Assembly (NCBI RefSeq): GCF_000344685.1 | Contig: NW_006920413.1 | Coordinates: forward strand, 1,305,717-1,369,716 | DNA from: Gloeophyllum trabeum ATCC 11539 | Taxonomy: Eukaryota; Basidiomycota; Agaricomycetes; Gloeophyllales; Gloeophyllaceae | Direction: 5' to 3' | DNA: 64,000 nt | Shown: piece by piece, positions 45,443 to 57,244 of the stretch | How positions within the stretch are numbered: position 1 is the first letter of the stretch | How the letters are laid out: each line of letters begins with the position of its first letter | The notes under the pieces: generated by a model | Told to the model about the DNA's origin: nothing | Seen by the model: the letters and a program-made list of their open reading frames with translations, nothing else | The model's database searches: none | Made by a program: the position numbers and the translations under genes

Positions 45443-48400
45443 ATGTCTAGCGTGTCCGACGCCCTATCAGACGACGACCGTCCTCTCGCCGCGACTCCCG
45501 CCAAGAACGGAAACGGCCATGCTGTCAATGGGAACGGACGTTCCAACGGTGCCAAAGATTCCTCCCCCATGAGTGAAGACGATGACCTGCCACTCGTACG
45601 TCGTTGTACCCAGACCCTCTATGTATCTAGTGTAAACGAAAGATTTTGTCTCAGTCTCAAGCCACGCGGACCAAGTCCGAGCCAGCTACCCCAAATATTC
45701 GGTCTCTTAAGCGGAAACAGCCTGTGTTTAGCGACTCCAGTGATGACGATGTGCCATTAGCCTCCTCTCCCACGAAATCAGCTGCTGTGCCCATGCCAGG
45801 AGCGCACGACGCGACTACCGTTAAAGCGAGTGCCGCAACGAACGGCAAGGCGCATGGTGCGAAGAGTAAGAAAGAGATACCGAGCGACTCGGACGACGAC
45901 GAGCCCTTAACTGCTAAGAAAGGGGCGGCTAATGGTAAGGCTCGTCAGCCTCCCAAGAAGAAAGTGAAACAGGAATCCGAGGACGGGGCCTACGATGACT
46001 CCGAGGACGACAGGCCAATCCAGAAGGAGAAGGCGCCACCTCGAGCTAAACGGAAAACCAAAGTCGAGAGTGATGTGGGCTATTCGTCGGAAGAGGAGAA
46101 ACCGGCGAAGAAGAAACCTGTGACGAAGAAGACCGCGGCGAAGAAGATCAAGGACGATGAGGGAGATGAGGGTGCGTCGGGCTCCGAGCCTCCGAAGGCC
46201 AAGAAGAGAATGACCAAGGCGAAGGCTAAGAAGGAGGATTCTGAACCCCCGGCGAAGAAAGGCAGAGGCAAGAAGAAGGAGGAAACGGAGGAGCCCGAGG
46301 ACGTGTACAAGTGGTGGGAGATCGGCGCGAACAACGATGGTAGCGAGAAGTGGCAGACCTTGGAACACAACGGGGTATTCTTTCCTCCGCCGTATGAGCC
46401 TCTTCCATCGCACGTGAAGATGAAGTACAACGGTATGCCCCATGCCCACAGACGTTACTCCCTTCTGACAAGAGTTCAGGACAGGATGTGGACCTTCCGC
46501 CGGAGTCTGAGGAGGTCGCTACATTTTACGCCAAGCTCCTCGAGACAGATCACGCAAGGGACGAAACGTTCAATAAGAACTTTTTCGAGGACTGGCTCAA
46601 AGTCCTCAAGAAACACCCTCCCGTATGTCTGCGTCCTTAACTAATAGATTTGGTGTCGACGACTGACATCACGAATCTCCTCAGCGTGATGGCACGAAAA
46701 TCACGGACTTCAGTCGCTGCGATTTCCGGCCCATGTATGAGTACTTCGAGGCTGAGAAAGCCAAGCAGAAGGCCTTAACCGCTGCTGAGAAGAAGGAATT
46801 GAGGGAGGCGAAGGCGAAGGCCGAGGAGAAGTATGCCACCTGTCTCCTGGATGGTCGTAAGGAGAAGGTCGGCAATTTCAGGGTTGAACCTCCAGGCCTC
46901 TTCAGAGGTCGAGGTGAGCATCCTAAAAAAGGATGCCTGAAGGTTTGCATCTTTCGAACGACCCTCTGAGGGTGTAAACTGACTGCTCTCGTAGTTCCGC
47001 GTGCGGCCAGAGGATATTACCATTAACATTGGCGAGAATGCGCCCGTTCCAGTTCCGAACATGCCTGGAAACTGGAAGGCCGTCATTCACGACAAGACTG
47101 TCACTTGGTTGGCCTGCTGGACGGAAAACATCAACGGGAACTATAAATACGTTTTCCTGGCCGCAGGCAGTTCTCTCAAGGGTCAAAGCGACATGATCAA
47201 GTTTGAGAAGGCGCGCGAGCTGAAGGTACGTTTTCACCGGACTTTCTCGAATCGATAGTTCTAACCTGGAGTACAGAATCACGTGGACAGAATTCGACGT
47301 GACTACACTGAGCACCTGAGGAACAAGGTCATGGCTGACCGTCAGCGTGCCACCGCTATGTACTTCATTGACCGTTTGGCGCTTCGTGCTGGCAACGAGA
47401 AGGGAGAGGATGAAGCGGATACAGTAGGCTGTTGTTCGCTTCGCTGTGAACATGTTACGTTGGAGCAACCGAACTTCCTTATCTTTGACTTCCTGGGTAA
47501 AGACTCTATTCGATACTACAATCGCGTGCCGGTCGACCAACAGGTGTTCAAGAACATCCGTATCTTCAAGCAGGATAAGGAGGACCACGACGACTTGTTC
47601 GATCGCGTCACCGTAGGTGGACTGTTCCGGCACTTCTGTCCGCTTTCTAATACATCCCGTTCCAGACGTCGTCCTTGAATAAGCACCTCCAGAACTACAT
47701 GAAAGGTCTGACCGCGAAGGTGTTCCGTACATACAACGCCTCCATCACTTTCCAGCAACAGCTTGATCAGGGTACTCCGGAGAAAGGCACGGTACAGGAG
47801 AAGCTTAATGCTTACAACCACGCCAATCGTATGGTTGCTATCTTGTGTAACCATCAACGGAGTGTGCCCAAGACACATGAGCAGTCTATGGAGAAAATGC
47901 GTGACAAGGTATGCCTGCTTTCCATACGAGCTGCGTGCGTGGTAATCGACTTCTCCCAGATCCGAGGCTTCAAGTACGAACGCAGGAAGCTTCGACATGT
48001 TCTGTTCAATATGGATCCCAAGTACAAGAAGAAGAAAGACTATGCGGAAGACGAGTCGGATCTGGAGGACGAGTGGATGTACGAACACGAGGGACGTCTA
48101 AAGGCTAAGGAGATTGAGAAAGCGGAGAAGAAATTTGCGAAGGATAATGAGAAGTTACAGGAAGAGGGCGTGAAACCGCAGCCCGAGTCTGTATTGAAGG
48201 AGCGGATCAAGGAAATTGAGGCTGAATTCAAACAGCTCAGGAAGGAGAGGGAAACCGGCAAGGTGAAATTAAAGAGGGACCGTCCAGCGGAAAAAGTCGA
48301 AGAAGCTATACAGAAGCTGGACGAGAAGATTAAGACGTCGAAGTTACAGATGGTGGATCGTGAAGCTGGAAAGGAGGTTGCTCTGGGAACGAGGTAAAGT

Positions 48401-48685
48401 CCAAAGCCTTTCTGGTATAAAAGCGTATTAATGAGCTTGGATAAGTAAAATCAATTATCTCGATCCTAGGTACGTGGATCCGGATTTGTACAGTGACATT
48501 TTCTAACGGACACATCGCAGGATCACTGCTGCTTGGTGTAAAGTCCATGACGTGCCCATCGAGAAGATATTTTCCAAGACCCTCCTGAATAAGTGTAGGT
48601 TGGTTCGCTCTACCGTCTGTCTTGTACTCATGCGTCCACTTCAGTCCCATGGGCTATGGAAGTGGACGAGGATTGGAAGTTCTGA
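45443..48685 (+). CDS. TOP1: DNA topoisomerase I (type IB, eukaryotic)
   Basis: Relaxes supercoils through a transient 3'-phosphotyrosyl link, in the nucleus. The start at 45443 gives [16 protein letters not shown]. The N-terminal ~280 residues are charged and disordered with many KK and SDDD blocks (nuclear targeting and protein contacts). The core begins [15 protein letters not shown] and [14 protein letters not shown], then [78 protein letters not shown], and [12 protein letters not shown] linker coiled coil lies about 48085-48370. The catalytic Tyr is in SKINYLDPR, encoded by a separate 24-nt exon (48446-48469; Tyr codon 48456-48458). The last exon ends [13 protein letters not shown], with the stop at 48683-48685. 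Eight or more introns. Complete by family standards. Confidence 0.96.
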
Positions 48686-48865
48686 GTCGGTCGTCGTTAA
48701 CACACTGCCTAGCATCTGGATTTGGGGGCTGTATTTTCAGGTTTGTTGTATCCTTTGCATCCCAGGACTAGTCGTATAGTATGCATTGTACGCTTTGTGT
48801 GGAGGCATAGAATAAATGAATGTTGCGCTCGTACGTTGTGTACCAACGCGACTTACGCAAGCGTA

Positions 48866-51190
48866 ATGACACCGCAGACGCGAAGCCATGGCAGTACGTC
48901 ACATCGGCGCCAGCGCAGAGGAGACGCGCCTACAAGAACGAGCGCATTCACGTGTCATGCAGCCACCGTACCAGCACAGACGATGAGCAGACCATCTCAG
49001 CCAACGCGACCGTCTTTTGCGTCTCAGACGGGATTTGCTGCTTTACCCGTAGACTCTGGCGAAGAGAGTGACGCCGAACAGACTTCAGAGGCTACTGTTG
49101 AGCCTGCGCTAAGGTAAGAATACTTTCCTCCGTGACACGAACATTCATTTGACGGCCGCTCTCCTCACAGTACACCCGATGGACCGCCCAAACTTTCGAA
49201 GACTGCTCTGAGGAAAGCAGCCAAGGCAGCGCGAGAAGAAAAGAAGAAGCAGCAGAAAGCCGCGATCAAGGCTCAGAAAGCTAATGGCGATTCTACGCCA
49301 GAATCAATTAACGCAAATTTGCCTCCCCTGATGTTAGGCAGCGAATCAAATCCGCTGGAAGTACAAAGGGACGCGGACAATGAGGGGACATCGTACCCAG
49401 TCGAAGATAAAATACCGTCTCCATCGGCTGCCCTCGCGCAGGCGGCGGAACCTCCCATTGAATCGCGAACCTCTGCATCTTCTGCCGAACTCCCTACAGC
49501 GCGAGAGGACCATATACACACGAAATCAGAGGAACATCCGAAGCTTCCGCCATTGAACGGAGCAGCCCTACATGTACCGAAGGACGATGCTGTGGAAAGC
49601 CGTGCAGAGAGCGAGTCTGAGACGAGTCCCTCAGGGGACAAGAAGAACGAGGATGCTGAGAAGACCAAGAAGAGGCAGAGCTTCTTCGTCCGAACGCTCT
49701 GGACGTTCATCATGATCGGGGGGTTCATAAGTACTTGTCCGTCTATGATTCCAAGACGTACAACTGAGAGTTCTCCTTGTAGCTCTGCTTTTGTTAGGGC
49801 ATGCGTATATGATTCTTCTGGTCATGGTCTGCCAGACTGCAGTGTATCGCGAAGTCACTGCATTGTTCACGTTGGCCGGTCCCAAGTCGGACGATGGCGA
49901 AGATGATGGCGAAGGTCGAGATCCTTGGAGCAAGACCCTCAATTGGTACTTCTTTGCTGTAACGAACTATTTCTTGTACGGAGAAAGCATCATCTACTAC
50001 TTCAAGGTAAGCCGGCAGCTAGCATCTCATGTCTATTGGTCTGTGACGCATGTATCTTCATCCCTTTCAGCATGTCGTGTTCGCCGACTCGCAGTTGCTG
50101 CCGTTTGCCACAAATCATCGGTTCATCAGCTTCATATTGTACACGATTGGCTTCGTTGGCTTCGTGTCATCGCTCCAGCGTGGCCATCTGAAGCGCCAAT
50201 TCGGTCTTTTCTGTTGGGTGCATATGACTCTGCTCATGATTGTGGTGTCAAGGTAGGAGCAAAATCTACGCACCACTCTCGCGGACGGTACTGACTCTGA
50301 ACTAGCCACTTTATAGTCAATAATATCCTCGAAGGCATGATCTGGTTCTGGGTACCGGCGTCCTTGGTCATCTGCAACGATGTGTTCGCCTATGTCTGTG
50401 GTATTACCCTCGGGAGGACCCCGCTCATCAAGCTTTCACCCAAGAAGACAGTGGAGGGATTCGTGGGCGCATTTTTCTGCACACTTATCTTTGGCGTAGC
50501 ATGGGGAACCTACTTCATGCAATTTGATTACATGGTTTGCCCGGTCCGTGATCTCGGGGTGAGCGCGTGGAACTCGGTAACATGTAATCGAAACCCGGTC
50601 TTCCTCTGGAAGGAATTTGGCATTCCTGCGCCAGTGCAGACTGTCTTGTCAGCGGTGGTGAGTAACGTGTTTCGAAATGCAGGTAACAGGACGTCTCATA
50701 ACATCCTTCTATGCAGCTCGGTCGAACCGTCACCACGATCCCATATGCACCTTACCAGTTCCATCTGCTTGTGATGGCATGCTTCGCATCCCTGGTTGCA
50801 CCCTTCGGCGGATTCTTTGCCTCTGGTTTCAAGCGTGCCTTCAACATCAAGGACTTCGGTCACAGCATTCCGGGCCATGGCGGTATGACTGATCGCATGG
50901 ATTGCCAGTGCGTATCTGCTCCCCTTGGACATCGGTATCTGAATATCGGTTCATAACAATGTTTCACTAGATTCCTCATGGGTGTCTTCACCTACGTATA
51001 CTACAGCAGTCTCATTCGACAACACCACGTCACTGTCGGCTCCGCTCTGCAGATGATCGTGAGTGGGTTAACGGTGGATGAACAGTTGGAGCTCATCGCC
51101 GACCTCAAAAGGTACCTGGAGGGACGAGGTGTAAATGTACCCATACCTCTAGCCGTACCATCCGCATCGGCGGCAGCCGTGGAACTGTAG
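48866..51190 (+). CDS. CDP-diacylglycerol synthase (phosphatidate cytidylyltransferase)
   Basis: Makes CDP-diacylglycerol from phosphatidate and CTP in the ER membrane, the branch point to phosphatidylinositol, phosphatidylserine and cardiolipin. The ATG at 48866 is the best start; another in-frame ATG is at 48980. The N-terminal ~270 residues are disordered and charged ([18 protein letters not shown] near 49200). Multiple membrane helices follow ([13 protein letters not shown], then [71 protein letters not shown]). The CDS signature is complete: [20 protein letters not shown] then GMTDRMDCQ, with the metal- and CTP-binding Asp residues. It ends with the stop at 51190 after SAAAVEL. Yeast name CDS1. 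Confidence 0.93.
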
Positions 51191-51478
51191 TCCCTGTTTT
51201 GATGATATATGGAGTACGAAGTACAATAGCTACTGCTAATTTGTCACGTTTTGGAACAACTGGCTTCAATTGACTATTGTCGTTTGACAACTACCTGTCA
51301 TCTCCACCGCCCGGTGTCAGTGACACTGACTAGGTTTTCGAATGTGATGTTCATAGAGCAGATATCGGGCATGGATAGACATTACAGCATGATCATATGC
51401 GACCAAGGAGAACAACAGAAGTGGCGAGAACCCAGATACCGAAGGGAAGGTCCTTTCACTATACAGTGGATCATGGAT

Positions 51479-52240
51479 TTATGATCGGGGCTTCTCCTGC
51501 ACAATCACACCATGTCAAAATGGCGCGCCTAGGATACACTACTGCAACACTTACCTTCTTTTCTTTCCAGAGAGCCAGAAGACCGACGCCAGATACCTTC
51601 ACGACCTTGAAACGCACACCTGGAATATCACCCTTGGCCTTGCCGCGGCGACCGAAACCGGAGATAAGGACCTCGTCGTTCTCGTCGACGAAGTTCAGGC
51701 AACCGTCATTCTGAGAGTCATGTGCGGTTCAATATCAGTGAATAGGTCGTTGGCAGTAAGCGAATATCGAATGGCGACTCTAAGCTTATCCGAGCGTCCC
51801 AAAATGGAAACATTGGGCAAGCAAAGGGAAGGCGAAGGAAAGGGAGCGAATTACTCACCGGCACGAAAGCGGTCACCTTCTTTCCGTTCTTAATCAATTG
51901 TACACGCACGCACTTGCGGATGGCAGAGTTGGGCTGCTTAGCCTCAACACCGACTTTCTCGAGCACGATACCCTTTGCGTGAGATGAACCACCCGTGGGC
52001 GAGGTCTTGTAGATGTTACCGAGAGCACGCTTCTTGTAGGCCTTGTCCGCCTATATGTTTGTGCAGGAAATGAGAATGTTAGCTATGGAGAGACGACGTG
52101 ACAGAGATACGTGCCCAGCGGTTCTCCCTGCGGTCGTTGCGGAGCTTGCGTGCTGCCTGAAGTCCACGGGGTTTGTTTGCTAGCACAAGCCGTCAGCATG
52201 ATCCCAAGGCCAGACTAGACACAGACGGCGTACAGCCCAT
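51479..52240 (-). CDS. RPS23: 40S ribosomal protein S23 (uS12)
   Basis: Decoding-centre protein of the small ribosomal subunit. The first coding exon is only 7 nt (52234-52240, ATGGGCT). The next starts at 52179, giving [20 protein letters not shown]. Further exons read [20 protein letters not shown], then [19 protein letters not shown] with the Pro that is hydroxylated by Tpa1/OGFOD1 enzymes in other eukaryotes, [31 protein letters not shown] and [20 protein letters not shown] last small exon encodes EKPRS, with the stop at 51479-51481. Normal length (about 145 residues). It is convergent with the CDP-DAG synthase gene. Confidence 0.96.
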
Positions 52241-52814
52241 CTTGAGGAAAGCTTATCGACGACGACGACGAGGGATTGACGGAAGGGACTGAGCCTGGAT
52301 TCGGAAGGGACCGAACTGCTTATGTAAAAACGATACAGCACCATTTGGACGGCACTTCCCACTTCATTCACGTGATCCTCTCTTTCCTCGCCGCCCCTGG
52401 CAGTGCCAATAGGTGCCATTCGTCTCGCGACCATAGCGGATCCGATTCTGAGACTGCTGCTCGTGCTTGACCTTCACGCGGAACCTTCAAGCTCCCGACG
52501 CGTCCATCTGTGTTGCCAGCGTCGCGTTCCTGAGAGGAATCATGCAAAAATATGCCAGAATAACGTCCCTCACAGTACGGTGTTATCGACGCGTCCCATT
52601 GCCATACGGCACAGTACTACTCCTCGGTGTGGCTCGTAATGAAATGATTGTGGAGAACCTGTCCTGAAAATAATCAATTTATCCATCCCTGCTGCTTATC
52701 GCGGACCGGTAGCCGTGCGACTGAACTCTCTTATATTCTTAGCTGCTTGAGATAGAGAGGGTGAGCGTCGTGCGTTGGAGCGCTCGCCTCGCACCCTCTT
52801 TGACTCGACTCACG
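52241..52814. promoter_or_regulatory. Divergent promoter, RPS23 / alpha-beta hydrolase A
   Basis: 574 bp between divergently transcribed genes. In-frame upstream ATGs (52761) could extend the hydrolase N-terminus by 18 residues, but the second copy supports a start at 52815. No confident regulatory site or RNA gene was seen. Confidence 0.45.
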
Positions 52815-54526
52815 ATGTCTCTGGACACTACAACGCACTACTACTATCATGGTCGCTTTCGTGTTGCAGGCGGTATCATACCCAATGCTGTAACTGCATA
52901 TCGAACTTACGGCGACCCCAAGAACCCATGTATTGTCTTTCCTACTTGCTATGGGGCAAAATTGGACGGTGAGCACTTCACTGTTCCCGGCACGTATTGG
53001 CGGTGAACTTGGGCAAGATTCTGGTTTGGTACCGCAAACCTACATGATCGGCAAGGATAAGGTACGGATGGCATACAGCAATGCACTGCAATAGTTAAGA
53101 TCGCCACCAGACCTTAAATCCAGACAAATATTACATCGTAACGTTTGCTCTATTCTCCAATGGGGAGGTTGGTCCTTCCTCGGTTGTTTCGCCATCTCAG
53201 TATTTATGATGCGAGCGATCCCAGTCATCTTCCCCTTCGAACACGGTGCATATCGTACCTCACGGTGCAAACGATGTGCGTTTTGCTGACGCGTACACGG
53301 GTAGCCTTTCCCATATAACGGCCCGTATTTCCCTGCTGTGTCATACGAAGACAATACGTATGCTCTACTAGTATATGAAGGAGGACCCCAAAGCTCACCA
53401 GATGTCCCAGTCGGGCGCAATACACTGTCCTCACCCAAAAGCTGGGCATAGAACGTGTATACTGCGTCGTGGGTTTCTCAATGGGCGGGCAACAGGTGCA
53501 GTTCAGATCTACTAGTGGAGCCCGAGTTTCGCGGATACTAACGGGATTGTGCGACTTCGAAGGCTTACCACTGGGCGGTCATGTACCCCAATTTCATAGA
53601 CAAGTGCGCATTTGGTTGAGTACACGAAACTTGGAACCTGGTCACACCATTGTTGGCAGATACGTTTGCATATGTGGATCGGCTCGGACCAGCCCCCATA
53701 ACAAGGCGTACGTAGTCGCCCGTGACTATGCAATGTACTTCGAGCTAACGGCCCATCAGTTTCCTAGAAGGGCCGAAAGCGGCGTTGGTAGCGTCGAAAG
53801 ACTTTGAAAATGGTCACTACACGCGCACTCCACATCATGGCATCCGGGCGTTTGCGCGCGTCTACTGTGCTTGGGCATATGGACAGAGCGTGCGGCGATT
53901 CCCTCTGTTCATTATAGCCGTTCCTGACATTGCAGAACATTGCAGTGGTTCAGGAAAGAGGGATACCTGCAGGATGGACGGTAGGTCTCTTCGCCCGCAG
54001 ATGTTGTTTCATTCACCAATAGTTTTGATAACCCAATTTAGGTACACTAGCATGCAAGATTTCATTAGAGAAGACTGGGAAGCCGGATACCTTAGAGCTT
54101 GGGACGCTAACGATATGCTTACCCTCCTTCATACTTGGCAAACAGGCAACGTCGCGGCAGTCAAGGACGGTGGTGATTTGCCGATGTGCTTGGGTGCAAT
54201 CAAAGCTAAAGGTCTCATTATGCCGTGCAAGACGGATCTCTACTTTACGGTAGGTGTTTCGGTCCTTGAGTTCTCATTACTACAATGGTCTTGCTGAGAA
54301 ATTCTATCGCCATACAGCCCGAGGACAGCGAGATAGAGGTATCGTATATGAAAGAGACCGCTAAACTAGTGGTGATCCCATCCGTCTGGGGGCATTTCGG
54401 TGCGTCCGTGATGGGTGTGGTCAAGTATATATACTCATGCTTCATGATATTCTAGCCGGTGGCGGGTCTAACACGGGTGATGACGCCTTTATTAGGGACC
54501 AGGTGGTCGCCTTCCTTGAAAACTAG
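52815..54526 (+). CDS. Homoserine O-acetyltransferase-like alpha/beta hydrolase, copy A
   Basis: Alpha/beta-hydrolase-fold protein of the MET2/MetX family, about 342 residues after removing 12 short introns. The start at 52815 gives MSLDTTTHYYYHGRFRVAGG. The nucleophile elbow is GFSMGGQQ (near 53475), followed after an intron by AYHWAVMYPNF. Other landmarks are YVCICGSARTSPHN, FLEGPKAALVASKDF and HGIRAFARVYCAWAYGQ. The triad is completed by Asp in MPCKTDLYF (near 54235) and His in VWGHF (near 54400). It ends FLEN with the stop at 54524-54526. It is shorter than true fungal Met2 and may not be the methionine-pathway enzyme; acyl transfer or hydrolysis of another substrate is possible. All splice sites I traced are GT-AG and the frame is intact. 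Confidence 0.82.
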
Positions 54527-54935
54527 CGTCGTGGTGACGGTGCTCCGGATTCTCAGTTGACGAAACTCGAACGGGCTAATTTCAGCGAGATAAGGAGTAA
54601 AACTGAATATGCCATTACCTTCCTTTGTCCACTTATAGCTATGAGATGGTTCCCCCCCTCATGCGCAGGATGTCATGTTCGTGGCAACTGCTGTATTCTA
54701 AACTCTCAGACCCGCATTTGGCACCGAAACTCAAGAAGGCGCCCTGGAATATCGGCGACCTTCACGAGCAGCGACCGGGAGCAATGACTAGCGTGCTAGG
54801 TGGTTTCCGCATCGCGGGCCGACGTTATGAGATGGTGCTCCCGTAGGTTAATCTTAGCACACTAGGTTTAGACGGGGAGGGTGCGATTATGCATCGTGGA
54901 AGGCACTCCCCTTCCCCCCGTTGTCTCAATTCACC
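54527..54935. other. Intergenic between the two tandem hydrolase copies
   Basis: 409 bp. It contains copy A's 3' UTR and copy B's promoter. A 73-codon open frame (54625-54846) is present with no family resemblance. The stretch just before copy B is C-rich (cccccttcccccc-like segments near 54908-54920), as in many fungal core promoters. Confidence 0.4.
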
Positions 54936-56608
54936 ATGTCGCTTGAACCCGCAACTCAATACTATTACCATGGCCGGTTCAGGGTTGCGGGTGGTATACT
55001 GCCGAATGCGGTCACGGCTTATCGCACATACGGCGATCCGAAGAACCCATGCATCGTATTCCCTACATGCTATGGAGCTAAGCTAGACAGTGAGCTTGTT
55101 CTGATCCCCTGTAAGTAAGAAGGTTCATGAGGAGGATCACTCCGCCAACTAGGTCAGGCGTACATGGTTGGCGAAGACAAGGCGAGCCATCTAAGAATGT
55201 TGATCCATGCACTAGAATAATTGTCTCAGGTTCTAAATCCAAACAAATATTACATCGTGACTTTCGCCCTGTTCTGCAACGGAGAGGTCAGTACTCTCAT
55301 CTTATGTCCCCAATCGCCACTACTGACCCTCGCCTATCGTAGTCATCATCTCCGTCCAATACGGTACTGCTGTATTAGTGTTTCCGGCATTGCTTGCCCA
55401 CTGACGTCCGGCTGAAGCCCGTCCCCTACAATGGACCATACTTTCCCAGCATATCTTACGCGGATAATGCGTGAGCCTTGCACTCTGGTCTGAAACTTCG
55501 GCGCGCAATCTTATATGCCGTAGTCGGGCTCAGTACACGGTTCTCACCAAAAAACTGGGAATAAAACACATATACTGCGTTGTCGGTTTCTCGATGGGTG
55601 GACAAATGGTGGGCCTGTCTCCTGGATAACGCTAGCCAAGCTGATTAACTCTTCGGAAATAGTGTTACCATTGGCCGGTCATGTACCCGGAATATCTTGA
55701 CAGGTGCTCAATCTCGTCCTTCAGCGATGGCTCAAGCTTACATCTGCATATGGCTAGGTATATCGTAATATGTGGCTCAGCTAGGACAAGTTGCCACAAT
55801 AAAGCGTGAGATCCTTACTCTTGTCGATGTCGCACTATGTCGTCTTGATCAGTTAGCAACCAGCTTTCTGGAAGGTCCCAAGGCTGCATTGAGAGCATCC
55901 AAGGATTTCCAGGATGGGCATTATACGAGCATTCCTCAGCACGGTATCCGTGCCTTTGGTCGGGTATACTGTCCGTGGGCGTATGGCCAAACTGTGCGTC
56001 ACGTATGCTTAGTCTTTCGACCCGCTATGCACCACCTTCCTTGTAGTGGTTCCGGAACAAAAAATACCTCTTCAACGGACAGTGAGTCCTTGCACCTGAC
56101 ACGGGTTCGGTCATCTGAAAGAGGGAATATCAGTTATTCGAGCATGGAGGATTTCATGCGCGAGCGATGGGAATCCAATTACTTGCTCAACTGGGATGCG
56201 AATGACATGCTGGCGCTGCTCAACACCTGGCAGACCGCTGATGTTTCCGCAATCAAGGATGGGGGTGACCTCGAGAAGTGTCTGGGCGCAGTCAAGGCCA
56301 AGGGCCTGATCATGCCGTGCAAAACGGACTTGTACTTCACTGTGAGCACTCTGTCGCTGACACTACGGACAAGATTGATGGCATGCCTTTCCTCTGTCAG
56401 CCGGAAGACAGCAAAGTAGAGACCTCGTACCTGAAGAGTACTGCAAAGCTAGTCATCATCGAGTCCTTCTGGGGACATGTTGGTGGGTCTTTTTAGTTAC
56501 CTGCTGATTGATTCTCTAACTGGAACTGCTGCAGCTGGGGGATCTTCCAGCCCGGATGACCTCGCTTTCGTGCAGGCTCAAGTCAAGGCCTTCCTCGAGA
56601 GCGAGTAA
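54936..56608 (+). CDS. Homoserine O-acetyltransferase-like alpha/beta hydrolase, copy B
   Basis: Tandem paralogue of the preceding gene, in the same orientation and with the same intron positions and phases. The start at 54936 gives MSLEPATQYYYHGRFRVAGG. The nucleophile motif is GFSMGGQM, followed after an intron by CYHWPVMYPEYLDR, so two residues after the elbow differ from copy A. The triad is completed by MPCKTDLYF and FWGHV-AGG. YSSMEDFMRERWESNYLLNW and the end QVKAFLESE (stop 56606-56608) match the family. One intron (55182-55229) appears to use a GC donor (AAG|GCGAGC) where copy A has GT. Substrate unknown; as for copy A, the MET2 assignment is by fold and motif only. Confidence 0.82.
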
Positions 56609-57244
56609 CTCTTGCATGAGAGATGCTCCTTGGACTCTATTTCCTATTCTCAGCGGTGCTATAGCATCCGCTCCTTGCTTTCGGTTGTCGAGTACTTAAG
56701 ACGGTTGGTGTTTTACCTCGTCTCCACCGGTCTGTAAGCCGCCGGAGCGTCTGAGTCTGCTAGGTTGCGTATCACGGTGATTTGACGTCGTTCAACGCTT
56801 TCTCAGGTTCTTGTGGTATAATCTATGCAAGCAGATCGGGTGAGATCGGACTCTCGTACTACCGTTCCCTACTTCTTCCTTCGTACGGCCTGTACCTAAC
56901 TTCAAGCATGTTAACGTCTGGAAGCCATTGTAGACGTCCAATAACCATATGTTAGGTCGCTTATCTGGCAGAAAGTCTCAGACTATGGTCGGTCGCTGGA
57001 AGGAACCGCGCACATGCATGCGAGCTTGGAACGTGTTCAAGGAGCGGCCCGGCGTCCCAGTCGCGTTCTTGCTGCCACAGCCACGTGGCTGTCGTATTCA
57101 GTTACATTCGAGCTTCACATCGACGTGTTGCGCACGCCGGGCAGCTCAGACTTTCTTACTCTGGTTTTAACAGTCTGTCAGAACCGCCGAACTGCCGTCT
57201 ATCCTACCAAGGGCTGCTGCTGCTAGAAGCGTTCGAAGGGCGAC
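56609..57244. other. Intergenic, TM9SF upstream
   Basis: 636 bp between hydrolase copy B and the nonaspanin gene on the same strand. It includes a 3' UTR and a promoter. Several short plus-strand open frames (56949-57226) show no family resemblance. No RNA gene or repeat seen. Confidence 0.45.

Noticed and set aside
45907..46449. 180-codon Leu/Arg-rich minus-strand open frame
   Set aside because: It is antisense to the Lys/Glu-rich TOP1 N-terminus.
42587..51190. Terpene biosynthetic gene cluster around the HAD/terpene cyclase
   Set aside because: The downstream neighbours are complex I B12, TOP1 and CDP-DAG synthase, which are housekeeping genes; no P450, oxidoreductase, transporter or regulator is adjacent.
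52980..53520. Hydrolase copy A as a pseudogene because of many in-frame stops
   Set aside because: Every stop falls inside a short intron; splicing gives a continuous protein with the full catalytic triad.
54625..54846. Small gene of 73 codons between the hydrolase copies
   Set aside because: No family resemblance and no support beyond length; it lies in the expected UTR/promoter interval.
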